A stretch of DNA of 64,000 nt from Microbacterium natoriense (GCF_030816295.1 NZ_JAUSXV010000001.1:2046001-2110000); one strand, 5' to 3'. Counted from the first letter of the stretch, positions 1 through 10,442 are shown. The notes: a model not told the origin generated them from the sequence alone. Translations and numbers: made by a program.

Positions 1-1436
1 CGATGATGCGGTACCTGAAGAGCCTCGCCGACCGCGACTACGCGCTCGATCGAGGCATGATCCCGCTCGGGTCCTGCACGATGAAGCTCAACGCCGCGAC
101 CGAGATGGCGGCCATCACGTGGCCCGAGTTCGCCGGCATCCACCCGTTCGCCCCTGCTTCGGACGTCGCCGGGTACCTCGATCTGATCACCCAGCTCGAG
201 GGCTGGCTGGCCGAGGTCACGGGTTACGACGCCGTCTCGCTGCAGCCGAACGCCGGATCGCAGGGCGAGCTCGCCGGGCTCCTCGCGATCCGCGGATACC
301 ACCTGGCGAACGGTGACGACCAGCGCACCGTGTGCCTGATCCCGTCGTCGGCGCACGGGACGAACGCGGCATCCGCCGTGCTCGCCGGCATGAAGGTCGT
401 CGTCGTCGCCTGCGATGAACTCGGCAACGTCGATCTCGGCGATCTGCGCGCGAAGATCGCCGCCCACGCCGACGCGCTCTCTGCGCTGATGATCACGTAC
501 CCGTCGACGCACGGCGTGTACGAGCAGGACGTCGTGGAGATCACGACGGCCGTGCACGAAGCCGGTGGCCAGGTGTACGTGGACGGCGCGAACCTCAACG
601 CACTGCTCGGATACGCGCGCTTCGGCGACCTCGGCGGCGACGTCTCGCATCTCAACCTGCACAAGACCTTCGCGATCCCGCACGGCGGCGGCGGTCCTGG
701 CATCGGTCCCGTCGCGGCGAAGGCCCACCTGGCGCCCTTCCTGCCGTCGCACCCGATGGCGCAGCGCGCCGAGCACGCCGGAGGCTACACGTTCGACGGC
801 GGTCCCGTGTCGGGTGCCCCGTACGGCTCAGCCGGCGTCCTGCCGATCTCCTGGGCCTACGTGCGCATGATGGGCGCAGACGGTCTCCGTCGTGCCACGG
901 CCGCAGCCGTCCTCTCGGCGAACTACATCGCCGCTCGTCTCGGCGAGCACTACCCGGTGCTGTACACCGGGGAGAACGATCGGGTCGCGCACGAGTGCAT
1001 CCTCGACCTGCGCCCGCTCAAGGAGGCAACCGGCATCTCCGTCGACGACGTCGCGAAGAGGCTCATCGACTACGGCTTCCACGCCCCGACCATGTCGTTC
1101 CCGGTCGCTGGCACCCTCATGGTCGAGCCGACCGAGTCCGAGGACCTCGGCGAGATCGAGCGCTTCATCGAGGCCATGATCATGATCAAGGCCGAGGCGG
1201 ATGCCACAGCCGCCGGTCGCTGGCCGGCCGACGACAATCCGCTCGTGCACGCACCGCACACCGCGGTGTCGCTGATCACGGGGGAGTGGACGCACGCCTA
1301 CACCCGGGAAGAGGCGGCGTATCCGGTGCACGCTCTCGTGGCGGGGAAGTACTGGCCGCCGGTGCGTCGCATCGACCAGGCCTACGGCGACCGCAACCTG
1401 GTCTGCGCCTGCCCGCCGGTCGAGGCGTTCGCCTGA
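1..1436 (+). CDS. gcvP: Glycine dehydrogenase (decarboxylating), P protein, 3' part
   Basis: C-terminal 477 residues of the PLP-dependent P protein of the glycine cleavage system, which decarboxylates glycine and passes the aminomethyl group to lipoylated GcvH. The PLP lysine lies in the motif LNLHKTF (codons around 652-672), followed by the glycine-rich stretch [12 protein letters not shown]. The full family protein is about 950 residues, so roughly the N-terminal half lies before the window. The ATG at base 3 is internal, not the start. A strong hairpin follows the stop codon. The C-terminal end [10 protein letters not shown] is typical of GcvP, so the 3' end is intact. Confidence 0.96.
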   Translation, partial: MMRYLKSLADRDYALDRGMIPLGSCTMKLNAATEMAAITWPEFAGIHPFAPASDVAGYLDLITQLEGWLAEVTGYDAVSLQPNAGSQGELAGLLAIRGYHLANGDDQRTVCLIPSSAHGTNAASAVLAGMKVVVVACDELGNVDLGDLRAKIAAHADALSALMITYPSTHGVYEQDVVEITTAVHEAGGQVYVDGANLNALLGYARFGDLGGDVSHLNLHKTFAIPHGGGGPGIGPVAAKAHLAPFLPSHPMAQRAEHAGGYTFDGGPVSGAPYGSAGVLPISWAYVRMMGADGLRRATAAAVLSANYIAARLGEHYPVLYTGENDRVAHECILDLRPLKEATGISVDDVAKRLIDYGFHAPTMSFPVAGTLMVEPTESEDLGEIERFIEAMIMIKAEADATAAGRWPADDNPLVHAPHTAVSLITGEWTHAYTREEAAYPVHALVAGKYWPPVRRIDQAYGDRNLVCACPPVEAFA

Positions 1437-1458
1437 TCTCCTGACGAGCGCATCATCC

Positions 1459-1498
1459 ACGGCGCCGCGCGCATCCCGACGGATGTGCGCGGCGCCGT
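1459..1498 (+). terminator. Rho-independent-type hairpin after gcvP
   Basis: An 18-base arm (1459-1476) pairs with 1481-1498 with one G-U wobble and a CGAC loop. It begins 23 bases after the gcvP stop. There is no clear T-run, as is common for actinobacterial terminators. Confidence 0.75.
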
Positions 1499-1656
1499 CG
1501 CCGTTTCCCCGCGTGACGCCGTGTGTCCGCCGTGTGTCGAGTTGATCGCAACTCAGTAACGGTTGATTCACGGAGTGCGGCGTTCGCGGAAGGTCGGGTT
1601 ACTCTCGAATATCCCTGCGCGACCGATGACGCTCGCGCAGTACCCGCATTGTCCAC

Positions 1657-1662
1657 AGGAGG
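1657..1662 (+). promoter_or_regulatory. Shine-Dalgarno site of the ABC solute-binding lipoprotein
   Basis: AGGAGG lies six bases before the GTG at 1669, which fixes that start. The residues after it form a clean lipoprotein signal peptide. Confidence 0.85.
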
Positions 1663-1668
1663 ACGCAC

Positions 1669-3315
1669 GTGAAACGCAACAGGATCGCCCTCGCGGGCAC
1701 CGCCCTGCTCGCCGCAGGTGTCATGGCACTTGCCGGCTGCTCGGCCGGCAACGGCGACGCCGGCAACGGCGGCGAAGAGACCGGCGCATCGACCGGCATC
1801 GTCACCGTTCAGAGCAACGAGCCCCAGAACCCCCTTCTGCCCGCAGTCACCAACGAGGTCGGCGGCGGCCTGGTGCTGCAGAACATCTTCGCCGGCCTGG
1901 TCTACTACGAAGCGGACGGCAAGGTCGTCAACGACCTCGCCGAGTCGATCGAGTCCGAGGACAACCAGACCTGGACCATCAAGATCAAGAAGGACCAGGA
2001 GTTCAGCGACGGCACTCCCGTGACCGCCGAGTCCTTCGTGAAGGCGTGGCAGTACGCCGCCTCCGACCCGGCGTTCGAGAACCAGTGGTGGTTCGCCAAC
2101 TTCGCCGGCTACAACGACGGCGGCGACGACCCGGACAACCCCGTCGTGGTCGAGGACTCGCTGTCGCTCGAGGCGGTCGACGACACCACGTTCACGGTCG
2201 AGCTCGCGGCTCCGCAGTCCGACTTCCCCACCTCGCTCGGCTACCAGGTGTTCTCGCCGCTGCCCGAGTCGTTCTTCGACGACCCGGAGACCTTCGGCCA
2301 GAACCCGGTCGGAAACGGCCCGTACAAGCTCGAGAAGTGGGAGCACGACGCCGTCATCTCCCTCGTCCCGAACGACAAGTACGACGGTCCGCGCAAGGCT
2401 CAGAACGGCGGCGTCGACCTCGTCGTCTACGGCACCGCTGACGCGGCTTACGCCGACTTGCTCTCCGACAACCTCGACGTGATCAACCCGGGCGTTCCGC
2501 CGTCCGCACTGGCCACGTACAAGGACGACCTGGGCGACCGTGCCGTCGACCAGCCCGCCGCGATCTGGGAAGGTCTGACCATCCCCGCGCGTCTGGCTCA
2601 CTTCGGCAACGACGAAGAGGGCAACCTGCGTCGTCAGGCGATCTCCTACGCGATCGACCGCGACCAGATCACCGACGTGATCTTCGAGGGCACCCGCACC
2701 CCGGCCGTCGACTACACCTCCCCGGTCATCGCGGGCTGGAACGACGAGATCAAGGGCTCCGAGGTCACTCACGCCGACGCCGACAAGGCGAAGGAGCTGT
2801 GGGCTCAGGCCGACGCCATCTCCCCGTGGAGCGGCACGTTCACCATCGCGTACAACGCCGACGGCGGACACCAGCCGTGGGTCGACGCGGTCTCGAACCA
2901 GATCAAGAACACGCTGGGCATCGACGCCGCCGGTCAGTCCTTCCCGGACCTCGCCACGCTGCGCGCCGAGATCAAGAACCGCACGCTGAACGCCGCAACG
3001 CGTTCGGGCTGGCAGTTCGACTACCCGGGTGCCTACAACATCCTGGGTGCGCTGTTCATCACGGGCGCCGGCTCCAACGACGGCGACTACTCGAACCCGA
3101 AGTACGACGAGCTCGTGCAGAAGGGCGCGACGGCTCCGACGGTCGAAGAGGGCAACGCGCTCTTCGAGCAGGCGCAGGAGGTCCTCTTCGCGGACCTGCC
3201 CGTCCTGCCGCTGTGGTACCGCTCCACCAACGCCGGCTACTCGACCGCGGTCGAGGACGTCGCGTACGGCTGGGACAGCTGGCCGATCATCTACCAGATC
3301 ACCAAGGCCGAGTAA
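1669..3315 (+). CDS. Peptide/solute ABC transporter substrate-binding lipoprotein (SBP family 5)
   Basis: A 548-residue extracytoplasmic binding protein of the DppA/OppA type. The signal peptide (MKRNR then a hydrophobic stretch) ends in a lipobox LAGC with the lipid-carrying Cys at residue 24. A Gly/Asn/Asp-rich tether follows, then the family 5 fold, with PVGNGPYKLEKWE and AISYAIDRDQI segments typical of oligopeptide binders. It heads a four-gene importer operon; the permeases and ATPase follow on the same strand. A hairpin between it and the first permease probably lets the binding protein be made in excess. The ligand (dipeptide, oligopeptide or another solute) cannot be told from sequence. 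Confidence 0.93.
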   Translation: MKRNRIALAGTALLAAGVMALAGCSAGNGDAGNGGEETGASTGIVTVQSNEPQNPLLPAVTNEVGGGLVLQNIFAGLVYYEADGKVVNDLAESIESEDNQTWTIKIKKDQEFSDGTPVTAESFVKAWQYAASDPAFENQWWFANFAGYNDGGDDPDNPVVVEDSLSLEAVDDTTFTVELAAPQSDFPTSLGYQVFSPLPESFFDDPETFGQNPVGNGPYKLEKWEHDAVISLVPNDKYDGPRKAQNGGVDLVVYGTADAAYADLLSDNLDVINPGVPPSALATYKDDLGDRAVDQPAAIWEGLTIPARLAHFGNDEEGNLRRQAISYAIDRDQITDVIFEGTRTPAVDYTSPVIAGWNDEIKGSEVTHADADKAKELWAQADAISPWSGTFTIAYNADGGHQPWVDAVSNQIKNTLGIDAAGQSFPDLATLRAEIKNRTLNAATRSGWQFDYPGAYNILGALFITGAGSNDGDYSNPKYDELVQKGATAPTVEEGNALFEQAQEVLFADLPVLPLWYRSTNAGYSTAVEDVAYGWDSWPIIYQITKAE

Positions 3316-3337
3316 GACTCAGGTCCTGATCTGACCC

Positions 3338-3377
3338 CGCCGTGCGGGGCGACGCGAAAGTGTCGCCCCGCACGGCG
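3338..3377 (+). terminator. Intra-operon hairpin between binding protein and permease
   Basis: A perfect 16-base stem (3338-3353 with 3362-3377) and an 8-base loop lie between the lipoprotein stop and the first permease. It likely acts as a partial terminator or mRNA 3'-end stabiliser that raises binding-protein output over the membrane components. Confidence 0.75.
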
Positions 3378-3394
3378 CAGTTCGGTTACCAGCA

Positions 3395-4324
3395 ATGACT
3401 GCCTACATCATCCGTCGCCTGCTCCAGGCGATCCCCGTCTTCCTCGGTGCGACCTTCCTGATCTTCTCGATGGTCTTCCTGCTTCCCGGCGACCCGATTC
3501 TGGCCCTGTTCGGCGACAAGACGCCGACCGACGCCCAGTACGCCGCTCTGCAGGCGAAGTTCCACCTGGACCAGCCGTTCTTCACGCGCTACCTCATCTA
3601 CCTCGGCGACCTGTTCCAGGGCAATCTCGGCACGACCTTCCGTGGCCAGAGCGTCAACGAGATCCTCGTCGCCAAGTTCCCGACCACACTCCGACTCGCA
3701 CTGCTGGCGATCATCATCCAGCTCGTGTTCGGCGTCCTCGTCGGGCTCATCGCAGGTCTGCGCAAGAACAGCGTCTTCGACTACGCGTCGATGCTCCTGA
3801 GCCTCGTGCTCATCTCCATGCCCGTCTTCGTGCTCGCCTTCATCGCGCAGTACTTCCTCGCTCTCGAGCTGGGACTGTTCCGCGCCACCGTCGGCAGAGG
3901 CGCTCCATGGGCCGATCTGATGCTTCCCGCCATAGTCCTGGCGGCGCTGAACTTCGCCTACGTGGTCCGCCTCACGCGCGGCTCCGTGATCGAGACCCGT
4001 CAGCAGGACTTCGTGCGCATGGCGTACGGCAAGGGTCTTCCGACGTCACGGGTCATCCCCGTGCACGTGCTGCGCAACTCGATGATCCCCGTGACCACGA
4101 ACCTGGCCGCCGACTTCGGCATCCTGATCGTCGGCGCGACGGTCACCGAGGGCGTCTTCAACGTCCCCGGCATCGGAAACGAACTGTTCAAGGCCATCAA
4201 CCAGCACGACGGACCGGAGATCGTCTCGATCGTCACCGTGCTCGTCGTCATCTACGTCATGGTCAACCTGGTCATCGACCTGCTCTACGGCGTGCTCGAC
4301 CCGAGGATCCGCTATGTCCGATAA
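3395..4324 (+). CDS. ABC transporter permease, DppB/OppB type
   Basis: A 309-residue inner-membrane permease. It starts MTAYIIRRLLQAIPVFLGATF, the usual first membrane helix of DppB proteins, followed by the periplasmic segment PGDPILALFG. Five to six helices and a binding-protein-dependent transport domain follow, with the EAA-type loop around the AYGKGLPTSRVIPVHVLRNS segment that contacts the ATPase. It ends DPRIRYVR, the usual DppB tail. Its stop overlaps the next permease start by 11 bases, so the two are translationally coupled. Only a weak ribosome site precedes the ATG. Confidence 0.95.
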   Translation: MTAYIIRRLLQAIPVFLGATFLIFSMVFLLPGDPILALFGDKTPTDAQYAALQAKFHLDQPFFTRYLIYLGDLFQGNLGTTFRGQSVNEILVAKFPTTLRLALLAIIIQLVFGVLVGLIAGLRKNSVFDYASMLLSLVLISMPVFVLAFIAQYFLALELGLFRATVGRGAPWADLMLPAIVLAALNFAYVVRLTRGSVIETRQQDFVRMAYGKGLPTSRVIPVHVLRNSMIPVTTNLAADFGILIVGATVTEGVFNVPGIGNELFKAINQHDGPEIVSIVTVLVVIYVMVNLVIDLLYGVLDPRIRYVR

Positions 4325-5267
4325 GACTCCCATCCGCCGCATGGCGCACTATGTGGCCGAGGTCGACGAGGGCGGTCTCGGCGCCGTCGACGCCGTTCGC
4401 GTCGCCGAGCGCAAGAGCAACCTGTGGCTCGACGCCTGGCGCGACCTCCGTGGCCGCTGGATGTTCTGGACCGCCGGCGTGTTCGTCGTGTTCCTCATCA
4501 TCGTGGCGCTCTTCCCGAGCCTGTTCGCGCCGATCGACCCGTTCGCCTGCGATCTGAATCACTCGAACGACGGGCCTGCGCCCGGTCATCCGTTCGGATA
4601 CAACTTCCAGGGATGCGACGTGTACTCGCGCGTCGTGCACGGCACCAGCACCTCGCTGTCGGTCGGCATCATCGTGACGATCATCATCGCGGTCATGGGC
4701 ATCGTGATCGGCGCCTTCGCCGGCTTCTTCGGAGGCTGGATCGATTCGCTGCTCATGCGCATCGGCGACATGTTCTTCGCGATCCCCTACGTGCTCGCAG
4801 CCGTGGTCATCATGTCGGTGTTCCTGAACGACAGGAACATCCTCGTGGTGTCGCTCGCCATCGGCTTCTTCGGCTGGCCCGCGACCGCCCGCATCCTGCG
4901 AGCGGAGATCCTGCGAGTGCGCTCGTCGGACTACGTGATGGCATCCGAAGCGCTCGGCGTCTCCCGTGTGCGCACCATGTTCACGCACGTGATGCCGAAC
5001 TCGATCGCTCCCGTGATCGTGCTCTCGACCGTCGGACTCGCCGCGGCGATCACCGCCGAGGCGACCCTGTCGTTCCTCGGCGTCGGCCTGCCGCCGGAGT
5101 TCATCTCGTGGGGCAACGACATCGCGCAAGCTCAGAACCGCCTGCGCACCGACCCGATGCCACTGATCTGGCCGTCCATCGCGCTCTCCCTCACCGTCCT
5201 GTCGTTCATCATGCTCGGCGAGACGGTGCGCGACGCGCTCGACCCGAAGGCGAGGGCGCTGCGATGA
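4314..5267 (+). CDS. ABC transporter permease, DppC/OppC type
   Basis: A 317-residue partner of the preceding permease. An N-terminal cytoplasmic stretch of about 50 residues precedes the first helix. A periplasmic loop with HPFGYNFQGCDVYSRVVHG, the DppC signature region, follows, then the transport domain with EALGVSRVRTMFTHVMPNS as the EAA loop. The protein ends VRDALDPKARAL, typical of DppC. The start ATG overlaps the previous gene and the stop overlaps the ATPase start in an ATGA arrangement, so the three genes are tightly coupled. Confidence 0.95.
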   Translation: MSDKTPIRRMAHYVAEVDEGGLGAVDAVRVAERKSNLWLDAWRDLRGRWMFWTAGVFVVFLIIVALFPSLFAPIDPFACDLNHSNDGPAPGHPFGYNFQGCDVYSRVVHGTSTSLSVGIIVTIIIAVMGIVIGAFAGFFGGWIDSLLMRIGDMFFAIPYVLAAVVIMSVFLNDRNILVVSLAIGFFGWPATARILRAEILRVRSSDYVMASEALGVSRVRTMFTHVMPNSIAPVIVLSTVGLAAAITAEATLSFLGVGLPPEFISWGNDIAQAQNRLRTDPMPLIWPSIALSLTVLSFIMLGETVRDALDPKARALR

Positions 5268-7021
5268 GCATTCCCGAGACGCAAGAAGACCTCGGCCGCG
5301 GGGGCACCAATCCCGGTGTCCCGCTGCTGTCGGTGGAGAACCTCGAAGTCGCGTTCCGGACGCAGGACGGGTTCGTCCCCGCAGTCCGCGGCATCAGCTT
5401 CGACATCTACCCGGGCGAGACCATGGCGATCGTGGGCGAGTCGGGCTCCGGCAAGTCGACGACCGCGCACGCGATCATCAACCTGCTTCCCGGCAGCGGT
5501 CAGATCACCGGTGGGGCGGTGAGATTCGAGGGGCGCGACCTCACGAAGCTCACCCGCCCGCAGATCGAGGACGTTCGAGGAAAGCTCATCGGCCTGGTTC
5601 CCCAGGACCCGATGAACAGCCTCAACCCCGTGCACCGGATCGGCTTCCAGGTCGAGGAGACCATCCTCGCCAACGGGCAGGCCCACGGGCGCAGGGAGGC
5701 GCGTCAGCGCGCCATCCAGGCGCTGCAGGAGGCGGGTCTCGCGGATGCCGACAAGCGCCTGCGCCAGTTCCCGCACGAGTTCTCCGGCGGCATGCGCCAG
5801 CGCGTGCTCATCGGCATCGGACTCTCGTCCAATCCCAAGCTGCTGATCGCGGACGAGCCCACCAGTGCGCTCGATGTCACGGTGCAGAAGAAGATCCTCG
5901 ACCATCTCGAGATGCTGACCACCGAGCGGAACACCGCCGTGCTGTTCATCACCCACGACCTCGGCCTCGCCGCGGAGCGGGCGGAGAACCTCGTGGTTAT
6001 GCACCGCGGACGCATCGTGGAGTCGGGCCCCGCCCTCGAGATCCTGCAGAATCCGCAGCATCCGTACACGCAGCGCCTCGTCTCCGCGGCGCCCAGCCTC
6101 GCCTCGAAGCGAATCCAGGCTGCGGCGACCGGTGGAGCCGATCCGCTGGCGGAGGCGCTCGCGGAGGCGACCGGCACGGTCGACCTCGCGAGCATCGCGC
6201 ATCTCGAGACGACCGAAGACGCTTCTCCGGTCATCGAGTTCCGCGACGTCACCAAGGTGTACAAGCTGCGAGGCAGCGGGTTCCGTTCGACGGACTTCAC
6301 GGCGGTCGACAAGATGTCGTTCCAGGTGCCCAAGGGGTCCACGATGGCCATCGTGGGCGAATCGGGCTCCGGCAAGTCGACGGCGGCCAAGATGCTGCTC
6401 CGGCTCGAGAAGAAGACGTCCGGAAAGATCCTCGTGAACGGTCAGGACACCGACGAGCTGTCGCGTCCGCAGCTGCAGGCACTGCGCCGGCAGATGCAGC
6501 CGGTCTTCCAGGATCCCTACGGTTCGCTGGACCCTCTGCACAACATCGGCAACACCGTCGCAGAGCCTCTGCGCGTGCACGGCGTGGGCGATTCGGCCTC
6601 GCGACGCGCTCGCGTGTTCGAGGTGCTCGATCAGGTGGCGCTGCCGGCGAGCGTGGCGGATCGCTATCCGAACGAGCTCTCCGGCGGTCAGCGTCAGCGC
6701 GTCGCGATCGCGCGGGCGCTGGCTCTCAAGCCCGAGATCGTCGTCCTCGACGAGGCCGTGTCCGCTCTCGACGTGCTCGTGCAGGCGCAGGTGCTGAACC
6801 TGCTCGCGGATCTGCAGTCCGAGCTCGGACTCACGTATCTGTTCATCACCCACGACCTCGCTGTCGTGCGAGTGATCGCAGACCGCGTGTGCGTCATGGA
6901 GAAGGGGCGCGTCGTCGAGCAGGGCACGGTCGATGACATCTTCGCGAACCCGCAGGAGGAGTACACCGAGCGTCTGCTTCAGGCCATCCCGGGTGCCTCG
7001 ATCGCACTGGGCGGCCACTGA
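5264..7021 (+). CDS. Double ABC ATPase (fused DppD-DppF) of the peptide importer
   Basis: A 585-residue protein with two complete nucleotide-binding domains, equivalent to separate DppD and DppF subunits. Domain 1 has Walker A GESGSGKST near residue 58, signature FSGGMRQRV and Walker B LLIADEPTSALDV. Domain 2 has Walker A near residue 364, signature LSGGQRQRV and Walker B IVVLDEAVSALDV. Each is followed by an oligopeptide-type C-terminal extension (NPQHPYTQRL, NPQEEYTERL). The ATG at 5264 overlaps the permease stop; the open frame continues upstream inside dppC but has no family similarity there. It energises import through the two permeases. Confidence 0.95.
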   Translation: MSIPETQEDLGRGGTNPGVPLLSVENLEVAFRTQDGFVPAVRGISFDIYPGETMAIVGESGSGKSTTAHAIINLLPGSGQITGGAVRFEGRDLTKLTRPQIEDVRGKLIGLVPQDPMNSLNPVHRIGFQVEETILANGQAHGRREARQRAIQALQEAGLADADKRLRQFPHEFSGGMRQRVLIGIGLSSNPKLLIADEPTSALDVTVQKKILDHLEMLTTERNTAVLFITHDLGLAAERAENLVVMHRGRIVESGPALEILQNPQHPYTQRLVSAAPSLASKRIQAAATGGADPLAEALAEATGTVDLASIAHLETTEDASPVIEFRDVTKVYKLRGSGFRSTDFTAVDKMSFQVPKGSTMAIVGESGSGKSTAAKMLLRLEKKTSGKILVNGQDTDELSRPQLQALRRQMQPVFQDPYGSLDPLHNIGNTVAEPLRVHGVGDSASRRARVFEVLDQVALPASVADRYPNELSGGQRQRVAIARALALKPEIVVLDEAVSALDVLVQAQVLNLLADLQSELGLTYLFITHDLAVVRVIADRVCVMEKGRVVEQGTVDDIFANPQEEYTERLLQAIPGASIALGGH

Positions 7022-7582
7022 GTGAACCACGACGGTCGACCGGAGGGCGTGCGGATCTTCCGTGCGCCCTCCGGGCTGTTCGCCATCGGGATCGCGATCC
7101 TGCTGGCGCTGTTCCTGTTGGGCGACGCGGTCGTCCGCGCCGGATGGGGACGGATGCTCCTTCTGGCGCCCTGGATTCTGCTGGCCTTCTGGATCGTGTA
7201 CGAGAACGCCTACGTCTCGCGGGTGCAGATCGACGACGACGGGGTGACGGTGCAGAATCTGCTGCGGCGCACATCGTTCGGATGGAAGAGGGTCCGTTCG
7301 ATCGAACTGCGCTGGCAGCTGGTCTTCGTCCTCGACGACGGCCGGAAGCTCTCCTGCTACGGAGGGCCAGCGAAGGCCGGTCCTGTGCGCCGCCCCGGGC
7401 GCGACGGCGACTCGCGAGAGCCTGCCGGCATCCGCGCGCTGTCCGAGATCGAAGATCGCTGGGAGGCTGCTCCAGACACGGCGGATGCTCCGATCATCCG
7501 TTCGTGGGATCTGCCTGCGCTCCTGGCCCTCGGAGCCATCGTGATCTGGGCGATCGCTGCGATCCTGATCGCGAACGCCTGA
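7022..7582 (+). CDS. PH-domain-like membrane protein
   Basis: A 186-residue protein starting with GTG directly after the ATPase stop. Two hydrophobic helices near residues 18-60 are followed by a bacterial PH-like beta domain (VSRVQIDDDGVTVQNLLRRTSFGWKRV region). The C-terminal helix (LPALLALGAIVIWAIAAILIA) is a third membrane segment. Proteins of this build (bPH_6 type) are common and uncharacterised in actinobacteria. Although abutted to the importer operon it need not share its function. The next gene converges on it four bases away. Confidence 0.75.
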   Translation: MNHDGRPEGVRIFRAPSGLFAIGIAILLALFLLGDAVVRAGWGRMLLLAPWILLAFWIVYENAYVSRVQIDDDGVTVQNLLRRTSFGWKRVRSIELRWQLVFVLDDGRKLSCYGGPAKAGPVRRPGRDGDSREPAGIRALSEIEDRWEAAPDTADAPIIRSWDLPALLALGAIVIWAIAAILIANA

Positions 7583-7586
7583 TCCC

Positions 7587-8390
7587 TCAGCCGGGGAGCC
7601 CGAACAGCGCGGGCCAGGTGGCCGCCGCCCACGGATAGCCGACGAAGACGGTCGCGTCGATCAGGAAGTGTGCGACGAGGAACGGCAGCAGCCGCCCCGA
7701 GCGCTGGAACAGCCAGCCGAACAGCAGCCCCATGGCGAAGTTGCCGATGAAGGCGCCCGGCCCCTGGTACAGGTGATAAGTGGCGCGCAGCGCAGACGTC
7801 GAGAGGATGATCGTCCACGGCCCCCATCGGAGCTCGCGCAGCCGTGCGAAGAGGTACCCGAGAACCACGAACTCCTCCTGGATCGCGGCTCTGGCGGCCG
7901 AGAGCAGCAGGACGGGGATCGTCCACCAGTGCGCGCCGAGGCCCGCCGGGTCGACGGCGACGAAGAGCCCCAGCGCTCGTCCGGCGAGGTAGAGCCCGAG
8001 CCCTGGCACGCCGATCGCGATCACCAGCAGGACGCCGCGACCGGCATCCTTCCCGACCGCGCTCCCATCGAGGCCGAGGCGGCCGAGGTGCGGGCGCGAG
8101 GTCTGCCAGAGCAGGAAGCACACGAGCAGGACCGGTACCAGGGAGAAGCCGATCGAGAGCACCTGGTAGATCAGGTCGAAGAGCTCGCGGTCGCTGCGCG
8201 AGGGGTTGAGCGTCGCCGTCTGATCGGCCAGGGGAGTGGTGTCGGTGAGCCGGTACGCGAGCTGCACGATCGCGTAGACCGCCGACTGGCCGAGGCCCAG
8301 CGCGAGCACGATCGAGATCTCCCACCGGATGCGTGCGCGTGAGGAACCGCCTGCGAACGCCAGGCGCGCGGGAGGGGGAGTGGAGGTCAC
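7587..8390 (-). CDS. CPBP-family intramembrane metalloprotease-like protein
   Basis: A 267-residue polytopic membrane protein of the CPBP (CAAX protease and bacteriocin-processing) family. Three motifs are visible in order: QEEFVVLGYL (the EE pair), ATYHLYQG and FLVAHFLID, which together supply the presumed metal ligands. In motif 1 the usual Arg after EExxx is replaced by Leu, a variant known in actinobacterial members. I chose the GTG at 8388-8390 (VTSTPPPARL); an upstream ATG would add 37 residues without family character. It is divergent from typA. Substrate unknown. Confidence 0.8.
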   Translation of the reverse strand: MTSTPPPARLAFAGGSSRARIRWEISIVLALGLGQSAVYAIVQLAYRLTDTTPLADQTATLNPSRSDRELFDLIYQVLSIGFSLVPVLLVCFLLWQTSRPHLGRLGLDGSAVGKDAGRGVLLVIAIGVPGLGLYLAGRALGLFVAVDPAGLGAHWWTIPVLLLSAARAAIQEEFVVLGYLFARLRELRWGPWTIILSTSALRATYHLYQGPGAFIGNFAMGLLFGWLFQRSGRLLPFLVAHFLIDATVFVGYPWAAATWPALFGLPG

Positions 8391-8492
8391 AACCCCGATC
8401 GTACGACGGGTGCTCAGGAACCGGCTGTGCGCATAGGGTATCCTGGAACGTCGGATTCCCGGCTTTTCCCACCACCTTCTTAGGACTCCTGC

Positions 8493-10406
8493 ATGGCGCA
8501 CGCCCTCCGTTCAGACCTCCGCAACGTCGCAATCGTCGCTCACGTCGACCACGGCAAGACCACCCTCGTCGACGCGATGCTCCGTCAGACCGGCTCATTC
8601 GGCTCTCACGAGCACATGGAAGAACGCGCCATGGACTCCAACGATCTGGAGCGTGAGAAGGGCATCACGATCCTCGCCAAGAACACGGCGATCACCTACA
8701 AGGGCAAGCACGCCGCCGGCAGGGACATCACGATCAACGTGATCGACACGCCCGGTCACGCCGATTTCGGCGGTGAGGTCGAGCGCGGCCTGTCCATGGT
8801 CGACGGCGTCGTGCTGCTCGTCGACGCCTCGGAGGGCCCTCTGCCGCAGACCCGCTTCGTGCTGCGCAAGGCGCTCGAGGCCAAGCTGCCCGTCATCCTC
8901 CTCGTGAACAAGACCGATCGTCCCGATGCTCGCATCGCCGAGGTCGAGGAGGAGGCGCACGATCTGCTGCTCGGACTCGCCTCCGACCTCGTCGACGACG
9001 TGCCCGACCTCGATGTCGACGCACTGCTCGACGTGCCGGTCGTCTACGCATCGGGTCGCGCAGGCGCCGCGTCGCGCAACCGCCCGGCCGACGGATCGCT
9101 GCCCGACAACGACGACCTCGAGCCGCTGTTCGAAGCGATCCTCGAGCACGTCCCGGCCCCGTCGTACGACGACGAGGCCCCGCTGCAGGCCTGGGTCACG
9201 AACCTCGACTCCAGCCCGTTCCTCGGCCGCCTCGCCCTGCTGCGCGTCTTCAACGGCACCCTCAAGAAGGGTCAGACGGTCGCCTGGGTCCGCGCCGACG
9301 GCAGCACCAGCAACGCGCGCATCACCGAGCTGCTGAAGACCCGAGCGCTCGAGCGCTACCCCGCCGAGGAGGCGGGCCCCGGTGACATCGTCGCCATCGC
9401 CGGCTTCGAGAACATCACGATCGGCGAGACCATCGCCGACCCGGAGGACGTGCGTCCGCTGCCGGCGATCACCGTCGACGACCCCGCCATCTCGATGACG
9501 ATCGGCACCAACACCTCGCCCCTCATGGGCAAGGTCAAGGGGCACAAGCTCACGGCCCGCATGGTCAAGGACCGCCTCGATCGCGAACTCATCGGAAACG
9601 TCTCGCTCAAGGTCGTCGACATCGGACGCCCGGACGCGTGGGAGGTCCAGGGACGCGGCGAGCTCGCGCTGGCCATCCTCGTCGAGAACATGCGCCGCGA
9701 AGGCTTCGAGCTCACGGTCGGCAAGCCCCAGGTGGTCACGAAGAAGATCGACGGCAAGACCTACGAGCCCTTCGAGCACCTCACGATCGACACGCCGGAG
9801 GAGCACCTCGGCGCGATCACGCAGCTGCTCGCGAACCGCAAGGGCCGCATGGAGAACATGACCAACCACGGCACCGGCTGGGTGCGCATGGAGTTCATCG
9901 TCCCCTCCCGCGGACTCATCGGCTTCCGCAGCGAGTTCCTCACCACGACGCGCGGCACCGGCATCGCGAACGCGATCTCGCACGGCTACGAGCCCTGGGC
10001 CGGCCAGATCACGACCCGTCAGAACGGCTCCATCGTGGCCGACCGCATGGGCGTCGTGACGCCCTTCGCGATGATCGCACTGCAGGAGCGCATGTCGTTC
10101 TTCGTGCAGCCCACGCAGGAGGTCTACGAGGGTATGGTCATCGGCGAGAACTCGCGCGCGGATGACATGGACGTGAACATCACCAAGGAGAAGAAGCTCA
10201 CCAACATGCGTGCGGCGAGCTCCGACACCTTCGAGTCGATGACGCCGCCGCGCGTGCTCACGCTCGAGGAGAGCCTCGAGTTCGCCCGCGACGACGAATG
10301 CGTCGAGGTGACGCCGGAGGTCGTGCGGATCCGCAAGGTGATCCTCGACCAGACGGTCCGCGGACGCGAGGCCTCGCGTCTCAAGCGCCAGGACGCCAAG
10401 GCCTGA
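8493..10406 (+). CDS. typA: Translational GTPase TypA/BipA
   Basis: A 637-residue ribosome-associated GTPase of the EF-G superfamily, implicated in 50S assembly and stress or cold growth. G1 is AHVDHGKTT (residues 15-23), G2 lies in EREKGITI, G3 is [10 protein letters not shown], and G4 is NKTDRPDA. Domains II, III and V and the TypA-specific C-terminal domain follow, with [19 protein letters not shown] and TTRGTGIAN typical of the family. Length equals the family norm. It is monocistronic: a divergent promoter region precedes it and a perfect 20-base hairpin follows. Confidence 0.97.
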   Translation: MAHALRSDLRNVAIVAHVDHGKTTLVDAMLRQTGSFGSHEHMEERAMDSNDLEREKGITILAKNTAITYKGKHAAGRDITINVIDTPGHADFGGEVERGLSMVDGVVLLVDASEGPLPQTRFVLRKALEAKLPVILLVNKTDRPDARIAEVEEEAHDLLLGLASDLVDDVPDLDVDALLDVPVVYASGRAGAASRNRPADGSLPDNDDLEPLFEAILEHVPAPSYDDEAPLQAWVTNLDSSPFLGRLALLRVFNGTLKKGQTVAWVRADGSTSNARITELLKTRALERYPAEEAGPGDIVAIAGFENITIGETIADPEDVRPLPAITVDDPAISMTIGTNTSPLMGKVKGHKLTARMVKDRLDRELIGNVSLKVVDIGRPDAWEVQGRGELALAILVENMRREGFELTVGKPQVVTKKIDGKTYEPFEHLTIDTPEEHLGAITQLLANRKGRMENMTNHGTGWVRMEFIVPSRGLIGFRSEFLTTTRGTGIANAISHGYEPWAGQITTRQNGSIVADRMGVVTPFAMIALQERMSFFVQPTQEVYEGMVIGENSRADDMDVNITKEKKLTNMRAASSDTFESMTPPRVLTLEESLEFARDDECVEVTPEVVRIRKVILDQTVRGREASRLKRQDAKA

Positions 10407-10442
10407 CAGCACGCTGGGAGGTTGCCCGGCAGCACCTCCACG

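Noticed and set aside
4424..5263. Upstream extension of the double ATPase frame
   Set aside because: The extra 280 codons lie in another frame over dppC and are Arg-rich noise; the ATG at 5264 in an ATGA overlap is the start.
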